A stretch of 64,000 bases of DNA, from NCBI GenBank assembly GCA_029378245.1, contig JARKIF010000049.1, forward strand, positions 248,001-312,000, written 5' to 3'. Origin of the DNA: Roridomyces roridus. Lineage: Eukaryota; Basidiomycota; Agaricomycetes; Agaricales; Mycenaceae. Below the pieces are notes generated by a model. It made no database searches. It had not been told where the DNA came from and saw nothing but the letters and a program-made list of their open reading frames with translations. Both the position numbers and the translations under genes were made by a program. Below, one piece after another: positions 1-10,127 of this stretch (positions are counted from its first letter, which is position 1; the number at the start of each line of letters is the position of its first letter).

Positions 1-177
1 TGTGATCGCGTCTTGGAGGCGTCCCAACTTCTGGTGCGGAGTTTTCCGGTACGCGATGTAGATCGCCGTTGACGTGAAGCCCAGCGCTAAGCCGGTATAG
101 GACGCGATGACCTTTGGGACGAGTGGGATTGCCCAGAGAAGGGTAGCAGATTTCACTGCGGTCGCGATGTCGCACAT
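1..177 (-). CDS. 5' end of a small membrane-anchored coiled-coil protein (family copy 1, partial)
   Basis: The reverse strand opens with ATG at 177 and stays open for 59 codons to the window edge. The product starts MCDIATAVKSATLLWAIPLV, has one hydrophobic stretch of about 25 residues, then a basic segment (YRKTPHQKLGRLQDAI). This matches the N-termini of the genes at 8795 (YRQIPSEKLARLTSQM) and 20726 (HRQRPSEKLSRLENAL): short N-terminus, one membrane helix, then Arg-x-x-Pro-x-x-Lys-Leu-x-Arg-Leu leading into a predicted helix. I know no named domain for it. Function unknown; a single-pass membrane protein with a cytosolic coiled coil is inferred. The 3' part lies outside the window. Confidence 0.6.
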   Translation of the reverse strand, partial: MCDIATAVKSATLLWAIPLVPKVIASYTGLALGFTSTAIYIAYRKTPHQKLGRLQDAIT

Positions 178-1478
178 TTTTTCTCACTGAGGGGAGAAGC
201 TGAGTGTGGATGGTGGAATAGAGCATGCATTTTTATCAAGGCCTTCTGTTGGGTGTGTACACAATCAATGTCTGCTGACTGAGAGTCCGGTTCGTGTCCC
301 GCCGGCGGCGTGAACCGTAGCTATCGTTATCGGTCTCAAGATGTTTCAGTAGGGCGTCAAATTTACAAGAGCATAGACGCCGGGGGGCGCTACACTGGAA
401 GATAGGCTATGACTCACTTGCAGATTCGACATTCAACTGAGCTCGAAAAAGACATCGAAGAGCAAGCTGGTTCGAGGCAGGATCACAAAGGGCGGCAGGC
501 ATGGCTCAGGAATCCGAACAAAGTATATTCCTCGGGAGAAGTCTGCAAAATGTGTTGCTCGATAGAGGTCCGTGAATCAGGACAAAGTGAGGCGAACAGG
601 GTGTTCCAAACCGACAAGCCCGTTCGCAATAGATGCCGAGCTTTACTGTGCAGATCGGATATCTCTCTCACGCGTCGCAAGGAGTTACTACTCACTACTT
701 ACTAGTGTAATCCAACTTGAAGGCCGATCTCAGCGTAAGTACTTACATATCGATATCTTTGTTGAGAATCCCGAGGTCGCCGCCAGCCTCACCTGCAGTG
801 GCAATTGCCGGTGGGCTTGAAGTTGATCAAGCGCTCGAAGCTGTAGCCCCTCACGATGCTCTCATTCCGCGGCATTTCCACGAGGATAGCCGACGCGGGA
901 GCTTATTTCTGAACAGCAGTAGAAGTACGTCTGAGAAGCACATGCCAGTGGGAAGGACAGTATGCCAGAGGACCAAAAAGTTCACCCATCGTCTTCCTAT
1001 CAATTTTGCGGAAGAATCACTGCGTTCAGAATGTTTGTCAATCTGAACAAACCAACCGCGTTCAAAGCGAGGGCCGGGGTTGTCGGCCTGAGCTTCACAA
1101 CGGTCATGTGTTCAAACAATAAAATCAGAAATTATCAAAAAATGATAAGAGATCGGATAAGATGCTAGCTTTGTCGTTGTTTGTTCGAGCGCGCGTCGAC
1201 TCTGACCAGCGCGTCTTTCTTGCATTCCTCAATCTTGCTCACCACCTCATTCCATCCCATCCACCCACCAAAAACACTTTCCTCACATCATCCCCACCCC
1301 GCCTGCACCGCACAAACGCCTGCAAAACTCAGGAGGAAGAAGAGAGCGAGAGACGAAAGACGAGAGCGTGTTGTCAGGAAATTGGTATTAGGTGCGTGCC
1401 AGATGCCCTGAGACGGCATTCAAGGCACTCCTGAGCGTTTGTGCTAGTAGTACATCCAACAACGAAAGTGCTATACGA
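178..1478. other. Intergenic region upstream of NST1-like gene; no gene seen
   Basis: No open frame here has a plausible product or splice pattern. The last 300 bases are C/T-rich on the + strand (1220-1320), as in many fungal promoters, and probably hold the promoter and 5' leader of the gene starting at 1479. A frame open from 1392 runs into that gene, so a slightly longer N-terminus is possible but has no recognisable sequence. Confidence 0.4.
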
Positions 1479-4400
1479 ATGGGCAAAAAGAAGCAGCAGC
1501 AGCAGCGTAACCGCAACGCCTCCACCACACAGCAGCACCCCAAATCGACCGTTCCTCCGAATTCGAAACGCGCCCACCCGCCACACGATTCCGACGAGGG
1601 AGAGTTTGGCGAGGAGGAGAGACAGATGCCGGACGCGTTGACGGCGGCTGCATTGGCTGCAACGAGCGAGTTGTTGGCGACGGCGAAGGAGCTTTACCGC
1701 TCGCTTGGAGGTCCCGCGGACGAAGGGTCAGATGGAGAGGGTGGAGACGATGCATATTGGCGTGGGCTGCCAGCATCTGTGCGAGCTGGGGTACGCGAGG
1801 CTGCTGCGGTTCTCACCGAAGCAGGACTCACTGCTGAAGCCCCGGATGACGTCGAGTTCGAGCTAGACGTCGACGGCGATGAGCCAGAGGTCGAGGACGG
1901 GGTGTCTGGAGTCGGCCGTGGGCTGCCGAGTATCACAAGTCCGCGATCATCCGTGGCTGCTGACCAATACTTTTCACCCTCGTCGTCGCCCAGTCTTCGC
2001 AGCGGCAAAGGCAAGAGCGACAGCACAAAGACCAACGACCCTCGGCGACCATCCAAACCGCCTTCAACAGCCACAATGGCTCCACCCCCGCCTCCTCCTC
2101 CTTCAAGCGTGTCCATTGGGAAAAAGCCCATGGCGTACCAACAGCAAACACAGCAAGCCGCGCCTCCTGCTCGATCCGCTCGTGCAGCAGGCAAGGCTGC
2201 AGCTTCATCCTATCCCAGCACGCCCAACAACTCATCCCCGAGCGTTGCCACTGCAGACAAGGCCGGACGCGGTGGTGGCAAGAGTGGCGGGGCGGGAAGT
2301 AATAGCAGCAACAATAACAACAAGATATGGAGCACGAGTAGTAGCGAGGAGCGCGAGCGGATCCGCGACTTTTGGCTGGGGCTTGGGGAGGAGGAGCGCC
2401 GGGATTTGGTCCGGATAGAGAAGGACACTGTGCTCAGAAAGATGAAAGAGCAGCAGAAGCATTCGTGCTCGTGTGCTGTCTGTGGGAGGAAGCGGTGAGT
2501 TCGCCCCCATCCATTCCTTTCCGCCAGTCCCTTTCATCCTAATTCTTATCGCATCTAATCTCTTTTCTTTTCAGAAACGCGATCGAAGAAGAACTCCAAG
2601 TGCTCTACGACGCCTACTACGAGGACCTCGAACAGTACGCGCTCTACCAACAGCAGTACCTCTCTTCCAATAGGACGCTTCCGCCCCCACCTGGGCCTGG
2701 ACCGTTCCCGGGGAGCGTCGAGGTCGATCGGTATGGGGCTGTCGTCGGGGTCGGATATTCGCCGACTGGTACGACGCCTAACCCCAACACCGGCAACGGG
2801 AATAACGGCGCGGCGAGGGGGAAGGGTAGGAAGCCGAATGGCAAGGGCGGCCGACGTCAGGCGCAGCAGAGGAGCAAACCACGGCCGCCTCCGCCTGCAG
2901 AAGAAGAAGATGAAGACGACGTGTATGAGGAAGAGGCTGAAGAAGAAGAGGAAGAGGAAGACGAGGAGGAGGAAGAAGACGAGGCACCGTCGGAACCTGA
3001 CGGAGAGGGCGAAGACGACCCGCCGCCGGCCACACCACAGATGCCCAACGGTGGGATTCGTGGCCGTGGTGGTGTACCTCCTGCAGCACGAGGCGGGCGG
3101 GGTGGTGCTGCTGCTGGTGGGAGGGGTGCTGTCGATATGAAGGGCAAGATCGCGGCTGGCGTGGGGGCAGGTGTAGGCGGTGAGTGCCATTTTCATTTTC
3201 CTTGCATCCATTTTCTGGCGACGCGCCACATCGCTGGGTCGGGTCGGTCGTGTGCCTCTCACCCTGCTATATTTAGCAGAGCGCTTTTCTAGTCTTGACT
3301 ATCTTCGGAGCATACAATACTGACTAATTCACTCCTCAGGCCCGACTTCGATCCTAACCGTCGCGGACGACTTGCTGAAGAATGACGGCCAAAAGTTCTT
3401 GGAGATGATGGAGCAGTTGGTGAGTCGTGGGTTTTCGTTCTTTTCCGTTGTTTTCTTCCCATGGCGTCCTTGAGACTGACACCGAATGATCTCTGCTGCG
3501 GACTTGGGAATGCATGACGCTAACATTTCACTCTAGGCTGAACGCCGGATGGCTCGCGAAGAGGAGGCCGCTGGGGGTGTGAGTGGGGACGAGGTGCGTT
3601 TCTTCGTCTATTTACCCTGAAATGTTCTTACCTTGCTTCCAGGACGACTCTTCCTCGGGATCACTTGATGGCGACGCCTCGGACGGGTCTGATGGCGAGG
3701 ACGGCTCAGACGAGGAAGATGCCGAAGACGATGGCGAGGGGGAGAGTGGGGACGAGGATGATGATGGGGATGGAGACGAGGATGACGAGGAGGGGAGTGA
3801 TAGTGGGGGTGAGGAGGTGCGTATTCTGCCTCTGCTTCGTTCTCTTCTCTTAACAAACTCACAGGTGATGACGGAAGAACAAAAAATGGAGGAGGGCAAG
3901 CGCATGTTTAGCATCTTTGCGGCGAGGATGTTTGAGCAACGCGTCCTCAAGGCTTATCGGGAGAGTGTGGCTCAGGAGCGACAGGTGCGTTTTCCATCCC
4001 AAATGTTTGTTTGAATCTCATTCTTTGTCCTTGCGTAGCTGCAACTTCTCCGTGAGATTGAGGACGAGGGTGAGCGGGAGAAGGAGAAGGAGGCCAAGAA
4101 GCAGAACCAGAACCAGAAAAAGAAGGCCAAGCGTCAGTGAGTGGAGTCTTATTCACGTTTCAATGGGCCGGCGCTGATGCATTTCTTTACTTTTTTAGGC
4201 AGCAAAAACAAGCCAAGGAGGAGAAGGAGGCGCACAAGGCTGCCGAGAAGGCTGCCGAGGAGGCTGCTATCAAAGCGAAGCAAGCTGCGGCTGAAGAGGA
4301 GCAGCGCAAGCGTCGTGATGAGGACCGGCAGAAGCGTGAAGCTGCGCGCAAGGCTCAAGAGGAGGAGAAGGCGCGTAAGGAGGAGGAGCGCAAGAAGCGG

Positions 4401-5810
4401 CTTGCGGAGGAGAAGGAGAGGGAGGCCGAGCGTGAACGGAAGCGGAAGGAGAAGGAGGAGAAGACCAAGGCTGAGCGACGGGAGCGGGAGGAGCGCGAAC
4501 GCAAGGCCAAGGAGGAGCGTGAAGCCAAGGCGGCCAAGGAGCGTGCTGCTCAGCTTGCTGCTGCCAAGGAGCGTGAGGAGAAGGAGCGAGAGCGGAAGAA
4601 GGCGCTGAAGGAGAAGGAGGAGAAGGAGGCCAAAGAGAAGGCGGAGAAACTCCTTGCGGCACAGCAGCAGCAGCAGCAACAGCAGCAACAACAACAACAA
4701 CGTGCCGCAGCCGCAGCCAAGAACGCCGTCAACAACGGGCGCGTTGCAGTGTCGCCCACTTCTCCCCGGAACGCCAGTGCTGGCATCAACAGCAATGCGA
4801 CGGCCTCTGGGTCCAATCCGCGTGTTATTCCGCCCATGGCCAATGGGTCTGGTTCGCAGCCCAAGAAGATCCTCAACAAGATGGCTGCACCGGTGGCACC
4901 TATTGTCTCGTCGATAAGTGTCCAGCAGGTCACGTCGCCCTCGGCACGCCACGTCGTTCCTCAGCAACAACCACGCCCTGCTCCTCCCCTCCACGCTCCC
5001 TCGCTCTCCATGTCGCACTCGCAACCGCAAACGCCGCTTACTCCCCAGATGCAGCACATGCCGCCTCAAATGTATCCGCAGCCCATTTCACCTCGCAGCG
5101 CGTATGCGGTCCAGCCTCCTTATGGTTTTGGCCCGCCTCCAGCGTCTATTCTCGCCCAAGGTATACCTCCGACGCCACGGGGATTCACGCCAGCATCTGC
5201 TGGTCCTGTCGGGTTCGACCCAAGCCCGAGCACGTCGTCGTTCCATCGTGGACTGCCCACCTCTGCTTCTCTCCCCATGTCGCCTACGCCAGCACCCATT
5301 GGGCCTCCTCCTAAACTCGCGCCCGGCCGTCGTGCCTCGCTAATGGCTGATCTAGGGCCCATTACGCGCCCAGCGCCTATCGCACGACCTGCACACAGCA
5401 ACTCTACCGACAATGGAAGTGGGTCTGGTTCTGCATCGCCCGCTCGTCGTTCGCCTAGTCCTAAAGGCGTGCTTGGGTCTGCCGCGTTGCTTGCGGATGA
5501 CGACGAGGTGGTGCCTGTCCGTCGACCGGGTGCTGGGCCTGGTGTTGTCGGGCAGGGCTGGGCCGCGCCTGCTTCGGGACGTGGTGGTGGTGGTGCTCCT
5601 CAAGCGCAGTGGGGTGCGCCTGGTAGTGCTGCGCCTGGATTCAATGCTGCCATTGGAGCGGGGCGTGGGCAGGCGTTGTGGGGTGGTGGTGGACCCGATT
5701 GGCATCCGACTGCGATGCAGGGCTTTTATCCCCGTGGCCCTGGGGCGTACATGGGCAACCCTGCGGCTGCTGCTGCTGCGTCTCCTCCGTCGCATAGCGG
5801 TGGAAGCTGA
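1479..5810 (+). CDS. NST1: NST1-like stress response protein
   Basis: Eight exons: 1479-2494, 2575-3179, 3340-3419, 3537-3593, 3643-3816, 3865-3984, 4039-4136, 4199-5810. All junctions keep frame with GT-AG sites. The product opens with MGKKK and a Gln/Asn-rich stretch. It then carries the family hallmark just before intron 1 and across it: [20 protein letters not shown], a CxCxVCGRKR cysteine motif and [20 protein letters not shown]. Acidic Asp/Glu/Ser runs follow (exons 2 and 5), then a very long Lys/Glu/Arg coiled coil (about 4200-4650), a 13-residue Gln run near 4665 and a Pro/Gly-rich tail. In yeast Nst1 affects salt tolerance and interacts with the splicing factor Msl1; its biochemical role is unclear. 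The start was chosen because MGKKK is the family's usual N-terminus. Highly confident of the family; function here inferred. Confidence 0.92.
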
Positions 5811-5994
5811 ACTTGGAGAATGCCGGAGAGAAATTGTCTCTTTTTCTTTTTACTACTACTTACTAGCATCCTCTTTCCTTTTTACACTGACATGAGTTCT
5901 CGTCTTCATGATCTACATAACCCTAAACCAATACAATTTCTCAAAAGATTGAATCTTTGTGTGACTCGTTTTGATCGCTTGCTTCTTTCTTTGT

Positions 5995-6995
5995 ATGGAA
6001 CCACCACCGACAGCGACAGTCGATCTGTACCAGCAGCTCCCTGCAGCCAAGACCAAGCTCAAGCTGACCGCCGCGCATCCATTTACGCCTCAATATGTGA
6101 AATCTGTGGTTAACAAGAAGAATCAAGAGGACGTTTATACGACTCGGGTGCAGGGGCGGACGCTTTTGCTTGAGAATACGGGCAAGCATCAGAGTCATGT
6201 GAGGAAGGAGAGGGAGGAGAAGAAGGAGAGGGTCAAGGCTGCCAAGGAGCGTAAGAAGTTGGGCGTTTTGGGAAGGAGGCAGGGGACGCGGAGGGAGAGG
6301 GGGTTGTGGGGGTTTGATGAGAGTCAGGCGAGGTGCGTTTTTTTCTTCTTTCCTTCTTCCGTTTTTGGATGCAAGGTTGAGAGGGCTACTTGCTTAGGTT
6401 CGAACTGTTTCTCCCTCTACACCATTTGTGGATGGGATACATGTCTGAGCTGCTTGGTCTTCCGCGTCCGGGGTCGGGTGCACCGCGTGCGCCCAGTGGA
6501 GCGGCTGTTCATCCCAAACTCCTCAAAGCGGATTTTCATGGGTCCATAATGACGGGTGGGTTTTCTACATTGCGTTTTTCTATGTGGCTGAACGGCTCCT
6601 GCGCAGTTTATCAGAGTAAGAACACGGCGACCATAGGACTGTGGGGGATCGTCATCCACGAGACGGAGGGGACGTTCAAGGTGGTAACGAAGGAGAATAA
6701 ACTCAAGGGTGCGTTGCGTGCCGTTGGAGGCTCCCTCTCTAACGGAAAAGCCGCAGTCATCCCGAAGCGAAATTCCATTTTCAAGTTTGCAGTCCCAGCG
6801 TTCTCGACCCTCCCGGCGACACACGATCCCAGCGCGCCGCTCCCGCTTCCCGTTCCAGTTCTACCTTCGCAAGACCTACGCACGGTGCTGGATGGGCCGC
6901 ATGCGCTGTTCGAGCTGCATGGGAATCAGTTTTGTTTTAGATCGGCGGATAGGGCGGGGAAAAAGTTCAAGGCCAAGGAGACTATCGAGTTGTAG
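5995..6995 (+). CDS. POP4: RNase P/MRP protein subunit POP4 (Rpp29)
   Basis: Four exons: 5995-6332, 6398-6555, 6607-6708, 6757-6995. The N-terminal half has a Lys/Arg-rich segment (VRKEREEKKERVKAAKERKK) and the WMGYMSELLG helix. The C-terminal half is the Sm-like Rpp29 barrel: LLKADFHGS, SKNTATIGLWGIVIHETEGT, then VIPKRNSIFKF and the closing CFRSADRAGKKFK. The protein is a core subunit of nuclear RNase P and RNase MRP, which process pre-tRNA 5' ends and pre-rRNA. An in-frame ATG also exists at 5971, but the MEPPP start at 5995 fits the family better. It is on the same strand as the NST1-like gene, only about 180 bases after its stop. Confidence 0.93.
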
Positions 6996-7408
6996 ACTCC
7001 TCGAGGGATACCCCGCTCTGTCTCCCTCGGGACCGTGATCCCTGTCTCCGTCCTCGGGGTCTTGGCGAGGAAGACGTCACTGTGCTCAAGCGACTTACGG
7101 TCATGCCGTTGACCCTCGAGAGTTTGCAACGCCAAGATATGTACCATAGGGTTAGGAATTCACGCCCAGAGCTGCTTTTCGACCATGATATTCTTCAGCT
7201 TCACCACGTCCCCCGACTTTGTGAAGCGAGATTTCACCATGGACCACTGCCATTCTGGCTCAACGATACGATGCGAATGGGCTGTCAAGGTCAACTCATC
7301 GGCTCCCATGTTTCATTTCCCGACGGCCGGCCAGTATATAAAGTGGTGCTAACCTGACACCGCTCCTGTCTTAGGACCTTGACACCCACTTCTACCCACC
7401 CCACCAAA
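6996..7408. promoter_or_regulatory. Promoter region of the ten-cysteine secreted protein, with TATA box
   Basis: The 413 bases between the two genes contain a clear TATATAAA at 7335-7342, 67 bases before the ATG at 7409, and a C-rich stretch just before the start (about 7380-7405). That is a normal layout for a highly expressed fungal secreted-protein gene. I see no other gene here. Confidence 0.6.
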
Positions 7409-7725
7409 ATGCGCTCACCGACAGTCCTCCTCCTACCCATCCTCCTACTCTTCTCCTCCCTGCTCCTCCCTACAGCCATGGCACGCGAATGCGGCTGCAC
7501 CTCACCCACCGGCTGCCCCGGGCGCTGTTCCGGGCATTCCGCATGTGTGAATTATTGTGGGTGGGGGACGACGGATGCTTGTGCTGCGTGTGGGAATAGT
7601 ACTACGCTGGGGTGTATTATGCGTACGGATTCGAGTCAGAAGGTGCCTTGTTTTGTTGGTGAGTGATTCAGACGAGTCTGCATGGGTGGGAGGAACTCAT
7701 GTCGATTGGTGCAGTGGATGAGTGA
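7409..7725 (+). CDS. Small secreted ten-cysteine protein
   Basis: Two exons, 7409-7658 and 7715-7725; the 56-nt intron starts GTGAGT and ends GTGCAG, and the last exon adds only VDE and a TGA. Without splicing the frame stops after FVGE, so the ends differ by a few residues. The first 23 or so residues form a classic signal peptide (MRSPTVLLLPILLLFSSLLL then PTAMA). The mature part is about 60 residues with ten cysteines, spaced like ECGCTSPTGCPGRCSGHSAC. An even number of cysteines in so short a chain suggests five disulfides and an extracellular role. I recognise no named family. It could be an effector-like or antimicrobial small secreted protein; that is inference only. Confidence 0.8.
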
Positions 7726-8233
7726 TTGTACAATGAGCGGCTGTTTAAAAATGGGATTACCAGTACTCGACAGACATGGCGGGAATGGATACCTGGATTG
7801 AAATCATTTTCTGATTCACCGAGAAACCTCAACGCAAGGACGAGCGGCTTGAACTTTTTAAAGATGGGACAGCGCTTGATTGGCGCCCAGCCGTCGCCCA
7901 ATCCCCGCGCTCAGCGCTCAGCACCTAGCGGAGAGCACACTTACTCTTTTCTGCAACTAAAAAGTCCTGCCAATTGCAACCACGGTACCGCGTTGTTTTT
8001 CCAGGCATCGCCACGCCGGAGGGCTGCACCACGGTATTTGATTGAGCCACGGCTTCTCCGCGCGGTTGGATATGCCAATTGAAAGTTTCTCTCAAGTCCC
8101 CTCGGAGATTGCCAGCAGCGTGTCCGCGTATACCTCCGAGGCCCTGCATGACTCGACCCAGCGAAGATCAAATCTCCATTCCGTAGACATCCGAAAACAG
8201 TCTGTCAATCTCGAGATCCATCCCATGGGATCA
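7726..8233. other. Intergenic; nothing recognised
   Basis: About 500 bases with short open frames on both strands but no start, splice pattern or product I can support. Confidence 0.4.
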
Positions 8234-8234
8234 T

Positions 8235-8412
8235 TACAGCTAACTGCATAATTCTGGAGCGCTCTCGAAAATACTTCACTCACAGTTTGACAGCTCTCCC
8301 ACAACCCCCAGTGGTCGACACTGTGGAGTGCGGACCTCATTAGGAAGGTCGACGTCATGTACGGCCTATAAACCTTTTTTTCGGGTGCTCCAGAATTATG
8401 CAGTTAGCTGTA
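8235..8412. mobile_element. Short TIR element (MITE), TA target duplication
   Basis: A perfect inverted repeat closes this segment. The left end reads CAGCTAACTGCATAATTCTG from 8237, and its exact reverse complement ends at 8410. The arms are 24 bp, and both are flanked by TA (8235-8236 and 8411-8412). The internal part is about 126 bp and has no coding frame. CAG-starting ends with a TA duplication are usual for Tc1/mariner (pogo/Fot1-like) elements, so this looks like a non-autonomous copy of one. Superfamily is inferred; the inverted repeat itself is directly visible. Confidence 0.8.
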
Positions 8413-8600
8413 ACATCGTCCTCTGGCGGAAATTGCTGTTTGTAGATCAGATGTGGATTCTCAGAAAAAATTGAGCAAGTTTCGGCTAGTTTGTTTTACA
8501 GACCCTCGACGCTCCGCGAAGAGGGTTTTGGCAGAGGTGGGCGGTGAGTCTGTGCCAGCATAAAATTGATAGCACTTCAATACTTAGAACTTGGTGAAAA

Positions 8601-8664
8601 ATAGAACTTCTGATTCTTTCAACAACAACACTGTTGTTGAAAGAATCAAGGGTTGAAGTTCTAT
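8601..8664. repeat. Near-perfect hairpin palindrome
   Basis: Inner arms at 8612-8627 and 8632-8647 are a perfect 16-bp inverted repeat (GATTCTTTCAACAACA) around a 4-base loop. Outer arms ATAGAACTTC (8601-8610) and GAAGTTCTAT (8655-8664) also pair. The GAAGTTCTAT motif recurs once more at about 8703-8712. It lies about 130 bases before the start of the next gene. Confidence 0.75.
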
Positions 8665-8794
8665 GCTCCGTTTGTTTCAGGTTGAAAGATTATCAAAGCG
8701 TTGAAGTTCTATTTTCCATGGCTGAATCCTCCTATTTCAATCGACCTCAGAAACCGAAGAAGCAGGATCTCTCTGGCATTTCCCTCCGTTACAC

Positions 8795-9442
8795 ATGTGC
8801 GACGCCATATCTTCGCTCGAGTCCGCAGCCACAGTGTGGGCACCATCTATCCTACCCCAAGCTGTCCTCTCCTACACTGGCATCAGCATCGTACTCGCCT
8901 TGGCGATATTCTACATGGCCTACCGTCAAATCCCATCGGAAAAATTGGCTCGACTCACAAGTCAAATGGGCGTGGACGAGAAGCTGTTGGATGAGGCGAA
9001 GACCAGGTGTCCGAGAACCATGAGAGGGTTGTTGGAGCTGGAAGAACGGCTGTTGCAGTACGTTCGGTCTAACATTCCAATCAGTCTCCTTCCTGACGAG
9101 GTGCCGCAATGTGCCCAGAGTCAAACGCACTGCGTCCGAGGTCAAAATTCGCCTTCTCAAGGCCGAAGAAGAGGAAGTCTGGAAAGATTATCTGCAGACC
9201 ATCCGAGAAGTTATGCAGACTATCAGCGATTGTAGGATCGACATGAAGGAAATACGGACGGACATACTGGTGAGCGGTCATGTTGCAGCTGAGCGACCAA
9301 GCTGATATTATCAAAGGTCATAATGGAGGAGGAAACCCAACGGAAACTATCGGAGGGAGTAAACAAAACTCGAGTGACGCTTGCGACGATTTATACGCCT
9401 ATCCGTGAGGCCCTTTTCGTTTCCACGTCTTGCGAGTTTTGA
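8795..9442 (+). CDS. Small membrane-anchored coiled-coil protein (family copy 2)
   Basis: Exons 8795-9057, 9119-9269 and 9317-9442; both junctions keep frame, though the second acceptor (AAAG) is weak and was chosen because it aligns with the paralogue at 20726. The N-terminus MCDAISSLESAATVWAPSIL precedes one membrane helix (about residues 24-42). YRQIPSEKLARL and an ELEERLLQ helix follow. Exon 2 is a charged helix ending MKEIRTDIL, and exon 3 begins VIMEEETQRKLSEGVNKTRV. The paralogue has the same exon structure, with KDIHVDIL then LVCEDELQESI at the same places. The C-terminus is uncertain: the frame reads to a TGA at 9440-9442, but a GTGAGG donor at about 9404 could extend the gene to about 9510. 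Function unknown; a membrane-tethered coiled coil is inferred. Confidence 0.65.
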
Positions 9443-10127
9443 TAATTTGGCAGTTCATGTACCCCTTAACATTCGCCGCCGCCGCGGTGCTCGTCCGGAA
9501 TCAATGTAAGTGCCCTGTTTGGATTCAAAGATAAAGAAGACTTACCGTAGAGGAGTAGCGTGTAAGTTGATAATCCTGGGACCCACTTCCGCTACTCGTT
9601 CCAGTTTCCCGGGTTAGTAGCTGTTCTGAATGTTGTGTACTTGTGTTTTCCGCAATTTCGGTACTAGGCATCGCCGGACTACAATGAAAGGCATATTTGC
9701 ATCCCGTTGAATCAATAGCTGGAAACCCGGCGTCTGCATCGCGCTCGCTGGAAAGTCTGCGAAGTCCAGGAATTGTTAGCCGGACGCGCGAAAGTAGGTG
9801 TCAGATCGAAGTTGCGAAGAACGATGCAGAGAGAAGGGGACTCGACTGTATAGCAGACGATAATCCAGCCCCCACGTCGACGAATCGCGACTCACGAGAC
9901 TCCAAAACGTTCACGAAAGTGCAAGGATTCGGAGAGGTCGATCAGTCCTGTAAAAAATCATGCCGACCTTTCTTCGCCTTCAGGATCCCTCCGAGAACGC
10001 AAACAAGACCAGAGGAACAAGATTGAAGACTGGCAAGACATCATGGTGGTTGAGATCAAGAACGAATCGGAACAAAGAAGTGATCACGATCAACAGTGCC
10101 GTGCACGTGTGGTGCCCCTCTTTGACC
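9443..10127. other. Intergenic or possible 3' extension of previous gene; otherwise nothing recognised
   Basis: Up to about 9510 there could be one more exon of the gene at 8795. Beyond that, several open frames up to 110 codons exist in different registers, but none has a convincing start, splice pattern or recognisable product. Confidence 0.35.

Noticed and set aside
4149..5069. Long leucine/arginine-rich frames opposite the NST1-like coiled coil
   Set aside because: They are antisense of the Lys/Glu-rich coiled coil and Gln run of a well-supported gene.
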